Origin: Aurelia coerulea
Lineage: Eukaryota > Cnidaria > Scyphozoa > Semaeostomeae > Ulmaridae
NCBI GenBank assembly: GCA_039566865.1
Contig: CM076960.1
Coordinates: forward strand, 17,838,501 to 17,902,500
DNA length: 64,000 nt
Direction of reading: 5' to 3'
The notes below the pieces were generated by a model. The model did not search any database. It was not told where the DNA came from and was given only the letters and a program-made list of their open reading frames with translations. Positions 36,991-48,689 of this stretch are shown one piece after another. Within the stretch, counting starts at the first letter, position 1. The number at the start of each line of letters is the position of its first letter. The translations under genes were made by a program, and so were the position numbers.

Positions 36991-37141
36991 AGACGAGCAC
37001 GAAAAAGATGCTGTCAGGGGGAATTTGACCTGGATGCATTGCGTTTTTTGATGGAATCAACAGTGATTCTATAGAAATTAAACCATCAAACACAATGCAT
37101 CTTGATCAAATGCCCCCACGTCATCTTTTCTGTGCTCGTCT
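36991..37141. mobile_element. short foldback, AGACGAGCAC ends
   Basis: AGACGAGCACGAAAAAGATG at the left and CATCTTTTCTGTGCTCGTCT at the right. The inner arms GGATGCATTGCG and CACAATGCATCTTGATC resemble those of 23268-23418. 151 bp. Confidence 0.75.
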
Positions 37142-37513
37142 ATTGTAAAAAATATTGTTATGAGCTAATAACATCCTTCAACATAAAAATCATCCACGGC
37201 AAGTTCAAATACTATTCTTCCATTGGTTCCTCTGTTCTTTTCACTGTCTCGTAGAATGTTGGCTGGAAGTAAAATGAAGGCTTGCTTAGTAATGAAGTCG
37301 AAACTGAAGTAATCCTAACTTATGTAGAAAATGTGTACATATCCATTCATCCAACTTCACTCCACGTTTACCAGGTGAAGATTAGAAAAAGAACAACGTT
37401 TTGTGCGAGAAACAATACATGATCATATGATTCCTAAAATGGCCCTTAAGGGGGCTGTAAAACCGATCCTCTCTGTGTGGCTCTGCGCGTCAAATCATCG
37501 ACTAATGAACATA

Positions 37514-38115
37514 CCGGGTGCGCCAAAATAAACTATGCACGTTTGGCAGGCCACAATAAATCGTACACTGGACCGATTTAGAAGATTTATGACTTAATCT
37601 TTAGCAGAAAGCCTGGATTAGATACTGGGATTTTTGCAAATTTTTTCATTTTCAGTTTTTAGAGCTAGAAGCGAGTTTCCTAAAATTTTAGTTTTAGAAA
37701 ACACTGAAAACGATAAAAAAACATCGATCAAGTTTTCTAAAGGATCGACATGAATGGACAAAGAGAGAACTTGCTCGTGGTGATTTGCGATTTAAAAATC
37801 ACCAATTGTAATCTGCTGTATGAGAGTGCGTACTGAACCCTCAAATCCCTTTGAAAACGTTTTCTCTTTGTTCATTCATGTTGGATCTTTTAAAATTTGA
37901 TCGACGTTTTTTGATCGTTTTCAATGTTTTCGAAAACGAACACTTTAAGAAACTCGCTTCTAGCTCTAAAAATTGAAAACGGAAAAATTTGCAAAAAATC
38001 CAAGAATCTAATTCAGGCTTTCTGCTAAAGATTAAGTCATAAATCCTCAAAATCGGTCCAGTGTACGATTTATTGTGGCCTGCCAAACGTGCATAGTTTA
38101 TTTTGGCGCACCCGG
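37514..38115. mobile_element. 602-bp TA-flanked foldback inserted in the PLEKHF last exon
   Basis: Starts CCGGGTGCGCCAAAATAAAC and ends GTTTATTTTGGCGCACCCGG, flanked by TA on both sides (37512-37513, 38116-38117). The arms pair over about 250 bp. A related copy is at 13181-14305 and a fragment at 47748-47900. The TA duplication fits a Tc1/mariner-like origin; no transposase is present. Confidence 0.93.
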
Positions 38116-41100
38116 TAGCTAAAGGCGATTTTGCACAGAGAATAGTAATCCAAAGTATCTGCGACAATCTGGGTGAGCGAAGCTTTGGTGGAGCCCCACG
38201 TTTCTTCTGACTCGCCCGATAAGTAAGATGGTGAGCCAATGGTATCCTGAGAATAAAGAAAGGACATACCACTGTGCCAACACTGTTTCTCTCCTCCTCA
38301 TCGTCACTTCTCTCATCTCCAGACGATCCACTTTCTGCCATTGTCTCCGATTCCTTCCTTGACAATGATGCTAATTTCCCTGCAAAAAGATAAAGATGTG
38401 TCTTCAGGATACCTAGCTATAACAGTCCCGAAAAATTCATGCATTGTAGCACGAATATTCGTAATATAAAAATTTTTTTTAATTTTTTCATTTCATTTCA
38501 AAATTATTTATGCACGGTCAGTCAGTATGACTGATTTTCAGAGGGTCGTGCCAAAAAATTTACAAATTAAAAATCTACTAATATTAACAATGACAAAAGG
38601 AATCATAATTTATTTGTATAACTAAACGATTGCTTGGCCTCGTGGCAAAGTTCATTCCAGATTTTCGCTCCACGAAATGCCAACTCTTTCTGCCCATCAC
38701 TAGTAATCACAAATGGTACTAGCAAGTCAGTATCGGCATTTTTTAGACTGATAGTATTGCGATCAGAATTCCTGATAAACAATTGTGAGAGATAATCAGG
38801 CGCAAGATTATTAACAAATTTAAATACAAAGGACCAAAAGATGTAATTCTCTGTACCTTGTTCTTTTTGCATGGCCATGGTTGCAGCTTTCTCCTCTGGT
38901 GTTAGCTTATCAGTTGGCTTCGCAGCTCCAGATGATAATTTTTCATAACAAGTATCACAAACACGAATAGGTTTCATGGAAATATCCGGCAATAGGAACT
39001 TCCTTGATGAACAATTTCCGCAGACCACTAATCCACATCTGCGACAATGATGCTGTGAATATAAAAAGAAAGTTGTAGCTTAGGTTTTAGATCGATCAAT
39101 ATTATAAAAAAGAGTTCCTCCGCCTTCTACAGTGAGTGCTAATCATTCATAAAACATCATGACCAGAAATGATTAGATACACCTTGAAGGGGCTCCGTCG
39201 TCAAACAGTAAACAAATCCGTAAACTCGCACGTGTCGGGGATTATCCAGTGTTGATCCATTGTTCTCTGCAGTTTGTTTGGTGGCTTCACCCAAGCTACA
39301 AAAAAGTGACCGTTAAAAATCCACTTATATCCGAGCAATCGTAGAAGATATGAATGTTTGGTTTGTTCCTTAGTGAAGTACAATGATTAATGCCCAAACA
39401 GCAATTTTCATTTTGAAAAAAATGCGAAAATCCTGTGTGATATCACCTTTCAAAAAACTGCAAAAATCATCGTTTTGTTTACATTTTGACGACGGAGCCC
39501 CTTTAAGGGTAGAATGAAGGACTTACTCGTCGATTGATCGCCGTGAATTTTGTTTTCCGACAATGCATGCAGCATGTAGCATCAGAATCCGGCACCCAAA
39601 CCGCAGCATGTTCTTTCGTCGACTTTTTACCCGTTTTTGCAACAAGGTCATCTATACATTTGTTGATATGTGCCATCCACTCCGCTTTTTCTGTTCCGGT
39701 TGCAGCATAAACTGCGAATGATTTACCAGGGCTAATAATCTGCCATCCGTTTCGAAGTCCTGAAATAATTATTATATTGATGTTAGACCAGGCCATAATT
39801 AAAGAGACACAATCGCAAATTTTGTGTGTCTGAAGATCTAAACGAGATTCCTCACGCATGAAGTAGAGACCTCTGTACATTCTGAAAAAATATATTTTTT
39901 ATGCACAAAACCAAAACTTTAATTGACCGAGATATATGAAAAGAACCTTGCAAGGCGAGAATTTGTCTATTGTCTTTCCATTGTCTATGCGCACCCCCTG
40001 CAGGAAAGTATGGGTACAAATATGTTGTTTTCCTTTCGTTTTACTGTTTTATGATACTTCTAGAAGTCGTACGAAACTACTAAATACATATTCAGAATGT
40101 ACAAGGTCTCTTCTTCATGCATGAAGAATCTTGTTGAGATTTTCCAACATCAAAAATTTGCGATTGTTTCTCTTTCAATTCGCATTGACGTTTTGAAGCG
40201 AGTTCCGTGCTTCATCATCAGAATTAAACGTTACAAAAAGCACGTCGTTACATTTATATTCATAAAGACAACATACAGCTAAAGTGCATTTTTACAATTC
40301 CTACGTGTAAAGAAAGTGAATAGGGCAAGCCACAAGGCAAGCTTCAGAGCATCAATGAGAAAGATTCTGGAAACATAGCTGGAGTAGCAGGAAGCGAAAT
40401 CGCTCAAATCAGAAAAAACGATGTTTTTGTGGACGGATTATGCAAAATAATCGCCAAGATAAACAGTTATCCTCTACGTCTATGCAGTACAAAGGAATTT
40501 TACAACTTTCATACCATCTTCATCTTCAAGTCCAAGAATTTTCACTTCTTCAAGTGGGAGAATATGCTGCTTATTATACTGCAGAAAACAGAAAGACAAA
40601 AATCACGATATCTGTTATAAGACATTAAAAATTCCAAAGCATATAAATATATATCATATATATATTATATAAATATATAAATAATAATATTAATAATATT
40701 AATATTAATAATAATAATAATACTAGATTATTAGACTGGTAGACTGATGAAGATTTTTAATCGAAACGTATTTTTATGAAAACAGTTTAATTTCTTTTAA
40801 TAATAATAATACTATTATTACTATTATTATTATTATATTATTATACTATATTATCATTATCAATCAATATTATATTATCATATTATCAATAAAATATATT
40901 ATCTATATCATATTATCATAATAATACTATTATTATTATTAGTATCATTATTATTATTACTAGATAAAAACACAACTGTTAAAACCAGACGTTTTGATTA
41001 TAAAAATCTTCCTCAGTGCTTTTCATTCTGAACAGCCAAGTATTTATAGGTAAAACCTCAAATAAACGTAAGTAAAAAGCCTCCAGGGTATTACGTGAAA

Positions 41101-44100
41101 ATAGAATCGCTATATACTTTTTATGAAAACCTCATTGTGTGCTGAAACGCATGCATTGCACTTTAAAAACAAAAAGAAATGTTGCTGTTTATCAAAGGGT
41201 GTTTTTTTAGCTTCGGCCTTTTTGAATTTGACAAAGGATTAAAATCCACGTTGTTAAAGTCCAGGATACCGGACCAAGGGAGGCTCCAAAATACCCTCCA
41301 AGGATTTGCTTAAATTGCTAAATCCTGGATAATTATTATTGTCATTGATCTATTTACAGTAGAAAAAGATACAAATAGCTATAATAAAACCTATTCACGC
41401 CTATTATCTAACAAAGTAAAAAGAAATTGAAATAAATTACAATGATACAAAATAATTAGCTACCAAATATATGCACAGATTTTACAATGCTCAAAGAGGA
41501 ATAACGGAGATCTGGCAACCATTAGCAACACTGTTGTCCGCATAAATAACCTAAGAAGGACTTTACTGTCTTCAGGGCAATCTATTAAATAAAGCACTGA
41601 CCATTTCTGGTTGGTTGGTAGCCTGACCGTGGTGCAATGTGATGAACAAGCAAAATTAAAATGTAGATTATAACATAATATCTTAACCTACCTTCTTCTC
41701 ATTGATTATAATATTACCATAAACTAATGCATCGTTGAAGAGAAAGAACTGAAAAATAATGACAAATTACAAATTAATTTCCTGCCATTTCCCAAGAGCA
41801 TCTTATTTTGCGTTTACCGAGGCACATCAGAGGAACAGCAAAAATATAATGCCAAGAAGAGCAAAAATAAATAAATAAATATCACTTGGTTTTAGAAATT
41901 CTCTTCATGACACTTTATGATTCTAAAATGTTCCCGTGGTTTCAGAAAAGTGTTTTCCACAATTAGGCTTAGTTAGAAAAACTATAAGTTTAAAGGCCAA
42001 TGATTCATGTTAAATAGACTGCGTGTACCCAAATGTCAAGAACCTGCTGACGCATGGTTCTCGATGGCGCATATGATCGGCTAACAACATTCATTTAAAC
42101 TGATCACATGAGACGCATTGTCCAACAGCAGGTCCTTTTAGTTTGTTACAAGTGATGACGGCTCTTTATGACATGGTTCACATGATACATGGCAAAGCAG
42201 GTCTATTTCAATCCTTTCAATTGACAACATTTGCTTTCAAAAATTGATGTGACTAATTGGCCCTCTTGACTCTAATTTAATTTGACAGCATAAATAAAGT
42301 AATTCTAGTTCCACAGACCAAAGGAACCTGGCAAGGCATGTCTATTTTCCATCCCTTTAATTGAAAACATTTGCTTTCAAAAATTAATATGACTTGGCAC
42401 TCTAGACTTAAATTTACTTTGGCAGCATAAATAAAGTAATTCTTGTTTACACAGACGAAAGGAGCCTGGTCTGTCCTACTTTGCACTACTCTGAGTGATT
42501 GTGCAGATCCTGATAACATTGGCATAGAAGAAGTACACACCTTTCTAGGTTTTGGCTTTTTTCTACATATCTTAGTAAGAACACCTTCTCCAACAAGAAC
42601 TCTTCCTGGTGTGGTCAATGACTATAAAATGAACAAATAATATAATTATCAATCTGTTGAAAGCAGAACACAAAAGCGATGAAAGTCTGAAGGCATTTGA
42701 CAATGATCTTCCTAAGTAGCTTGCTTGTCAGTCAACTGATTCTGCAAACAGAATCCTCATTTATTATTTGGTGAGCCTTATCTCAGGCTACTTTAGAACT
42801 GAATATACCATATAATCATGCAACTGTAGCCTGTTTACTAAATTTCTGACCATCTATGATGAGCTTGCGGAAAGATAAAATGTCTCCTTTTTGCTGCTAG
42901 ATATTGACCTTAAAAATTAAAAGGAATGCATGACAGTAAATAGGCTTGCCTATCAATAGAACGAACAAAACATTCAGACAGAGCTTTTTGTCTCTTGCTA
43001 TTCATTCATCATGGAGCATGTCAAACTTCAGTTCAAATGGGACATCTTTAGAGTTTTCTGCTCCTTTAAATTCAAGCTTTTAACCTTGACAAAGTTTTTC
43101 CTTTGTATGTCATGACAAAAAGAATTATGAACATATTTACAGTGTCATTTTCAAGCTTTGTATCATCTTGGCTAAACCATCTTGATTTTACTTGCAAGAA
43201 TGTACATATCTTTGATCTCTGCATCATAATCACTTCTGTGATGCTAATTTTCAATTTTATCTCCTTGATTTCAGCTCACTTTCACTGTAATATTTTCATC
43301 ATATGACACAGTCTCTTTGCTTCGTGTTTTCACCTTTTATATATCTGCCTTTTGTTCATGAATTAACCCTCAGAGAATTATCAACATGACTAACGGACAC
43401 AAGCCAAATTTGGTTGCCTAATTCACCATCTAAAACCACATATGCAGCTCACAGAGTGTACATGTGATTTTCTTGTGTTTGTCATAAAATAGTGGTTTGG
43501 GCCATGATAGTGGATGGGCAGACCACCATTTAAGGCAACATGGATGTTTTAACTGTTTGCTGAATGACATTGAAGCTCTTCAAGGTACTGAACTTGAGCC
43601 TTGATTGAATTGAAAGAGTTAACCACAACCACAGTGGTGGACACTTGGGGGGGCCAGGGGGTGCGATCGCCCCCCCCCAATGTTGGCTGGAACAAAGGTC
43701 TTTTGTTCAAAGACAATAGAAATAAACAATACTTTTTAACTGAAACAATAGCTTCGCCCCCCCCAATATTTGGCAAAGTGTCCACCACTGCACAACCATT
43801 CTGCATCTTTATTCTACTGTAAAAGCTCATAAAATTAGCTATAAATGTGTTCTACTTTGGCTGCTTTGACTTCTTACTGGATTACTGCATGTTCCAGGGG
43901 TAGGGCATATTCTATTTGCCCCGAAACTTTCAGGAACTATAAACAAAATAGCCTTCACTCAAAGTATCTCAAATTTAGGAAAATTGCAGATTAATGCTTT
44001 TGTGTTCAAAGGTCTGGAAAAACTTGATAGAAACAATGCTGAGGGGAGGAATTTATTCTTTCACAATACCTTGAACACTAGCTATCAACTGGCTGCTGAA

Positions 44101-47100
44101 AAAGGGCATGGCCCAATATGTCTAGTTTTTCTGTTTTGAAGTGATTTTGTATCTAAATGATATGAATCATCATATATGTTTACTGAGTATGAAAACACCA
44201 CAATGTGTGCCTTCACTCACACCACACAGTGGTTGTGGCAGGATATGACACAGTTACCTGTACAAAAATACAAGGCTAAACTTGGCCTTGTACAGGCCAA
44301 GTTTTAGCCTTGTAGAGGGGATTATGACCTTGTTATGGCCTCGTACTAACCTTTGAAGAAAATTACAGGGCTATCAGTAAGGTTCCAAGTTGCAACCAGT
44401 CTAACACAAGGTTTCCAAAAGGCTTCTACAAGGCTAATTAGCATTTTTCAAGCAATTTACAAGGTTTGTTTTCGAGCAAGGCTATTCCAGGCTACAACAA
44501 GGTTACAAGGCCATAACTACAAGGCTTGTACATGGCTATTACATGGCCTTGTATTTTTGTACAGGTAGCATAAATATCACAAAAGTTATTGTTGTCAATC
44601 TTTCATGGATGTTGGGTGAAGAACCATGCTTCTCCCAAGTGATTAAAGCTTGAGCATCCCTCAATAGAGACAGAGCAAATTGCTATCATCAACAGGGCTT
44701 CAATATCAAAACCAAATGTAACAGATTCCCAGGCCATTATCCATTACAATGATGCAATTCAAAAGATTTTAACATTTACAGATGACAAAGCAATTTGTAG
44801 ATGGAAGTTTTAAAATGAGTTAAAAGCACTGAAAAAATTTGAGTTTTTTAGTTTCATATTCTTGATACATCCTTAAAGTTCAATAGTTGATTCAGGACCA
44901 CATGAAAGCATCCTAAAGTTGGGGGCACGACACTTCAAAGGCATTCTTGGGTGCTTCCCAAATAAAAAGGGCACTTTTTGGTAAGATAGCAAAATCTTGG
45001 GTGGGGCACGTGCCCCCAGTGGCCCTGTCCCCTACGTCTCTGGTTGACTTAAGGAAGGAGTTAACCAATCTGCCCTCCACTGCCCTTAGAAAATAATTTC
45101 AAAATACTTCTCCAGAGCTGCCAAAGCAATCTTCCACATTCTTTATCCTCCTGACGTTGGCCTTGCTGTTGACTATGTGAATAAATCATAAAAAAATTGA
45201 GAAATTTCATGAGCTGCGACGAGTACTTGCAGCCAAAGAAACAAGTTTATGGAAAATGAGAACAAGATTTTTGAAAGCTTGACAACTTCAGTGAGTTCTT
45301 TTTCTAATACTTTTGGGACTGCACCATCATGCTATCTGAATGATTCACTACAAAGGATTTTACCTGGTATAGAAATGTCAAATTGAATGAATGCTTGCGT
45401 CGATAGTGCTGATAGGGCCGTTATGGCCCAACATAGGTGTGCATTTTGCAAAGTTCATTTAAAGATTGCAAACATTCAATCCATTCAATGTGGCCACACA
45501 TAAAATTTTCATAGTTACAAAGTTGTGGGAATGTTTTTAATTCACCTGGTGCATGTGAAAGGGAGTTTCTACCTTGGACTCCCATTACAAAAATGACAAC
45601 GCACTGGATCCCAATAATGAAACTGAGAAATTCCTACATCTGCTTATAACTGCAAATGCCAAGCCCAAGTCACATTGATTTTTTTGGAAAAAATCCTGAA
45701 TCAGAAAATCAAAAATTGTGAAATTCTGTTTTCCTGACGACCTTGTTCACACTCTCCCCTTAAAGAACGTCGGTCAACCAGCATCCTTTGCGCGCGTCAT
45801 ATTTTGCCTTTCGACTGCGGCAGCCATTTTCATATGACATCGTACATAGCAGTGCTCAGCAAAGCACGGCCGCAAAGGATGCTGGTTGACCGGCGTTCTT
45901 TAACAATTGCACTAAACATGGCATTAGAAAATTTTCCTTGGCATCTGAATGACTTTTGATTGATTTGATTGGTCAATTTATCATGGGATGCAAAGGCCAC
46001 TTTGCATTCTGTGTAGTGCACACTGGAAAGAAAGATCTTCCCTTGTCAATTAGACTGCTTCCAGCCGCAACCGCGCCATAACTGTGTAAAGACGTCACCC
46101 GCCACAGTATTTTTATACAATTTAGTATGCAATCTTAGTACCCCAAACATTCAGATGCAGACCTGCCAACCTGGTTAAGTCAAAAACCTGGAGGTTTTGG
46201 GGCCAAAAATTTTTCGAGCCGCGTAGCCACTGCTAGGGGGGTCTGGGGGCATGCTCCCCCAGAAAATTTTGAAAATTAGTGTTCTAAGATTGGCTAAAAA
46301 TGCATTTCCAGCAATGTTCCAAAAGAAAAGGATTTGCTTTTGTTTGACAAAAAACCGGCGCGAAAAACTCAAACTGTTGTTGTTGTGGGCCGTAACCTCA
46401 ATTCCAGTCTAGTTGAGCCACAGTTGAAAGCAGCATCGTTTAATGGTGAACTTACTTAAAATTACATCTTACCGGGGGATTTTCGTGGTGTACCGTGAGG
46501 GCGGGGGAATCAGTGGCATACCGGGAGTCCCCCGGTCAAACCGGGGGACTTGGCAGGTCTGCAGATGTGGCAGAATTTACTTTAGAATGAGCTTCCCCAC
46601 CGTGCCAAAATCAAAGAATGCAAAACATGATGTAAATAAAGGATGACGCGCAATCGTCTTTTGGAGTTTGACTTTTTCTACTTTAAATAGTTTTTCAACT
46701 GTTTCATTGCTGACAACCACTGCTTATGAACGTGAAAAAGATCAAATTAATTGATTATTTATTTTATTGCAAACAACTCCCATGCACCTCACCCAATTTG
46801 CCAATTGAATAAAAAAAGGAGTCAGCCAGAGCAAGAGAGATTAGTACTAGAAGTAATAAGCTAAGATATCTGTCTTGGTATTCTCTTACAGCAGAAAAAT
46901 CTGACAATAACACAGCATCAATTTTTGTCAGACCATATCCAAGGCAACATCTGACATCAGTCATCCCTGACCTATCGACTATTTTTTGGGCCTAGCCTAG
47001 CCTAACCTACCAAATAAAATCACGGCTGGTGTATGTCCATGTAAGTAGCCTCTATTACTTTTTCTACAATATTTTGAGAACGTGATCCATTGTTGATCTG

Positions 47101-47153
47101 GTAGAAATTCTTCAGGAGTATAATTTTGTCAACTTACCCAATTTGTCCACCAT
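38070..47153 (-). CDS. PLEKHF2: PLEKHF (phafin) PH-FYVE protein, 9 coding exons
   Basis: Phafins bind PI3P on early endosomes and link them to Rab-dependent fusion and autophagy. Exons on the minus strand: 47138-47153 (MVDKL), 45108-45172 (RRIKNVEDCFGSSGE), 42541-42621 (TTPGRVLVGEGVLTKICRKK), 41692-41748 (FFLFNDALVYGN), 40515-40578 (YNKQHILPLEEVK), 39527-39759, 38857-39052, 38270-38379, 38070-38246. They join in phase to 332 aa (human PLEKHF2 249). The PH domain spans exons 3-6. The FYVE zinc finger spans exons 6-7: WVPD, CMHC, the PI3P-binding RRHHCRRCG, CGNC, VCDTC, all ligands present. Exon 8 is acidic (GDERSDDEEE), like the human tail. The end is uncertain: intron 8 would be only 23 nt, and the last 14 residues come from the 37514-38115 transposon. 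PLEKHF1 is the alternative name. Confidence 0.93.
38490..38856 (-). mobile_element. L2-type LINE 3' end in PLEKHF intron 7
   Basis: Minus-strand frame (38842-38603): FKFVNNLAPDYLSQLF, LKNADTDLLVPF and SDGQKELAFRGAKIWNEL. These match the C-terminal part of the reverse transcriptase ORF at 24428-25870 ([33 protein letters not shown]). The 3' tail is ATTTC-like repeats (38490-38505). It begins within about 15 nt of the exon 7 donor. Confidence 0.8.
39188..39502. mobile_element. TTAA-type MITE, AGGGGCTCCGTCGTCAAA ends
   Basis: Starts AGGGGCTCCGTCGTCAAA and ends TTTGACGACGGAGCCCCT. The right flank is TTAA (39503-39506); the left flank is TTGA (39184-39187), one change away. 315 bp in PLEKHF intron 6. 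Confidence 0.82.
40640..40965. repeat. AT-rich (TAA/ATT)n microsatellite region
   Basis: TAATAATATT, ATTATTATTA and TATATCATA runs dominate this stretch of PLEKHF intron 4; nothing coding. Confidence 0.9.
43632..43790. mobile_element. 159-bp hAT-type MITE with perfect 8-bp target duplication
   Basis: CAGTGGTGGACACTTGG at the left and CAAAGTGTCCACCACTG at the right. The exact direct repeat CACAACCA flanks both sides (43624-43631, 43791-43798). The interior is rich in G and C runs. Confidence 0.92.
44257..44565. mobile_element. CCTGTAC/CAAGG-rich MITE, copy 3
   Basis: 309 bp, same ends as the copies at 2224-2526 and 13460-13762, flanked by TA (44255-44256, 44566-44567). In PLEKHF intron 2. 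Confidence 0.88.
45764..45899. mobile_element. 136-bp TTAA-flanked MITE
   Basis: AGAACGTCGGTCAACCAGCA at the left and GGTTGACCGGCGTTCT at the right, both followed or preceded by TTAA (45760-45763, 45900-45903). Arms of about 33 bp share CAGCATCCTTTGCG. In PLEKHF intron 1. Confidence 0.9.
46158..46561. mobile_element. foldback, CAGACCTGCCAA ends, CAGATG flanks
   Basis: CAGACCTGCCAA at the left, TTGGCAGGTCTG at the right, with the direct repeat CAGATG on both sides (46152-46157, 46562-46567). The interior has CCCCGGT/ACCGGGG palindromes near the right end. Confidence 0.8.
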
Positions 47154-47419
47154 TTTGTCAGCTTCCCTCTGCTTCGATGGCGCAAAGTCTCTTCAATTCT
47201 CATCATAGGCATCACGTGACAAGTATGTCGCACTTCAGTGAGTCAGAAGAGGTGGGTCGGGACGAGAGGGAACAAGGGTGCGATGAGCTAGGGGGTTTGA
47301 AGGGCGGTCCCCCACCGTTGGAATGAATTATAAAAGTCAGCATGTCTTGAGAAAACATGCTGACTAAGTCGGGCAAGAGTTTTGGTAAACGATGGACTGT
47401 TTAATGTGTTTAAAGCCCC

Positions 47420-47579
47420 CAGGGCCGTAGGAAGAAGCTTCGGATTGGGGGGGGGGCAATTGTTCTTAAAACAATAGAGAACAATACATCTAATTAATTC
47501 GTGTGACGTAGCACCATTGTTTTCAAAATTATTGGGGGCTTGAGCCCCACCTGCCCCCCCCCCGCTTCCCACGGGCCTG
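47420..47579. mobile_element. 160-bp hAT-type MITE with perfect 8-bp target duplication
   Basis: CAGGGCCGTAGGAAG at the left, CTTCCCACGGGCCTG at the right, with the exact repeat AAAGCCCC on both sides (47412-47419, 47580-47587). Confidence 0.92.
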
Positions 47580-48060
47580 AAAGCCCCTTAGGAGGATCAA
47601 GATTTTGACCAATTTTGGTCTCAGAGTAAGTACAAACCAGTGGAAACTGACTTTCAATGGGAGGTCCATGTCAATAATTTTAAATATGAAACTGAAATGA
47701 ACTGAACTGAACAATACAGTATATGGATAGAAAATTACCCCCTTACTGCCAAAATAAACTATACACTTTTGACCGGCCACGATAAATCTTCTTATACGAG
47801 ACCAATTTTGGAGATTTATGAGCTAATATTTAGCTAAGATCCTCAAGTAGATGAAAGTATTTTTTGTACATTTTTATAGTCTTCTATTTATGGAGCTATG
47901 AGCGAGTTTCTGAAAATTTTCTTGAATTTATGCTATGTTGCAAGTTGCATTCTTGTTACAAGAGACCTGAAAAGAAGAGTCGCGAGGCCAGCAAACATGG
48001 AGAATTTTTTATTTTGTGACTGCTTTGGGACGGCACTTTATTGCAACAGATTTTTGAGTA

Positions 48061-48122
48061 TACCAGACTCTCTAACATAAAATGGAAAGTCTGGTATCCA
48101 TTTTATGTGAGAGAGTCTGGTA
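48061..48122. repeat. 26-bp-stem hairpin with motif repeated in the loop
   Basis: TACCAGACTCTCTAACATAA plus AATGGA (48061-48086) pairs with 48097-48122 with one mismatch. The 10-nt loop AAGTCTGGTA repeats the outer end of the right arm. Confidence 0.85.
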
Positions 48123-48689
48123 CCCAGGCATGGCGATATGAATAAACAGATTAAACAGATGACTATAATTTTAACAAACAGCTATTGAATAAATCGAAAC
48201 GAGAACAATAGTCTATTAGGAAGAAATGTAGCATTTGATTTCCCTAGGAGGCGTGGTCTTCGCTTGTTGTTTCTCCAAGGACTTTCTTTCATCTGCGCAC
48301 TGCGCAGGAGAAGCAAAAGCGCGCGAAAGTTATAGTCACGTGGATAGGAATGAGAAATGGGAGTGTGAATGAGGTGAAAGAGGGCAAGACGAAAACAGAA
48401 AAGGTTTACTTTCTAACGGCGGTAAGTGATTGAATTTATTGTTATTTAACCACAACTGTGTTTAGCAAAGGTTGACCTCACTTAAGGATTGCAAAGAGCA
48501 CAATAAAGGTCTTGGTGAGAAAGGATTAGAGGAAACCTTCTCTCTATTATTCACAACACGAAAAGATGGGCCTGCAAAGGATTTTGTGGTTTGGCATTGG
48601 GCCCACTATCCACAACACCATTGCTGTTTTTGTTGTTGTCAAATCCCGGGGGCCACTCTCCTATACTTTCCAAAAGTATCATGTTCGTA

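Larger units (their letters stand above)
33526..38069. other. intergenic region between convergent GULO and PLEKHF genes
   Basis: Contains the foldbacks at 35261-35855, 36537-36715, 36991-37141 and most of 37514-38115, a direct repeat of about 50 bp (GAAATTAGGCCAAGATGGAG at 33863 and 33950), and a G tract at 36832-36843. No host exon was recognised; 34100-35230 shows nothing beyond AT-rich sequence. Confidence 0.5.

Noticed and set aside
38603..38842. RT-like tail as a genuine C-terminal domain of PLEKHF
   Set aside because: A good donor (GTACAG) ends the FYVE exon before it, an acidic phafin-like exon follows at 38379, and the tail matches the LINE in the GULO intron.
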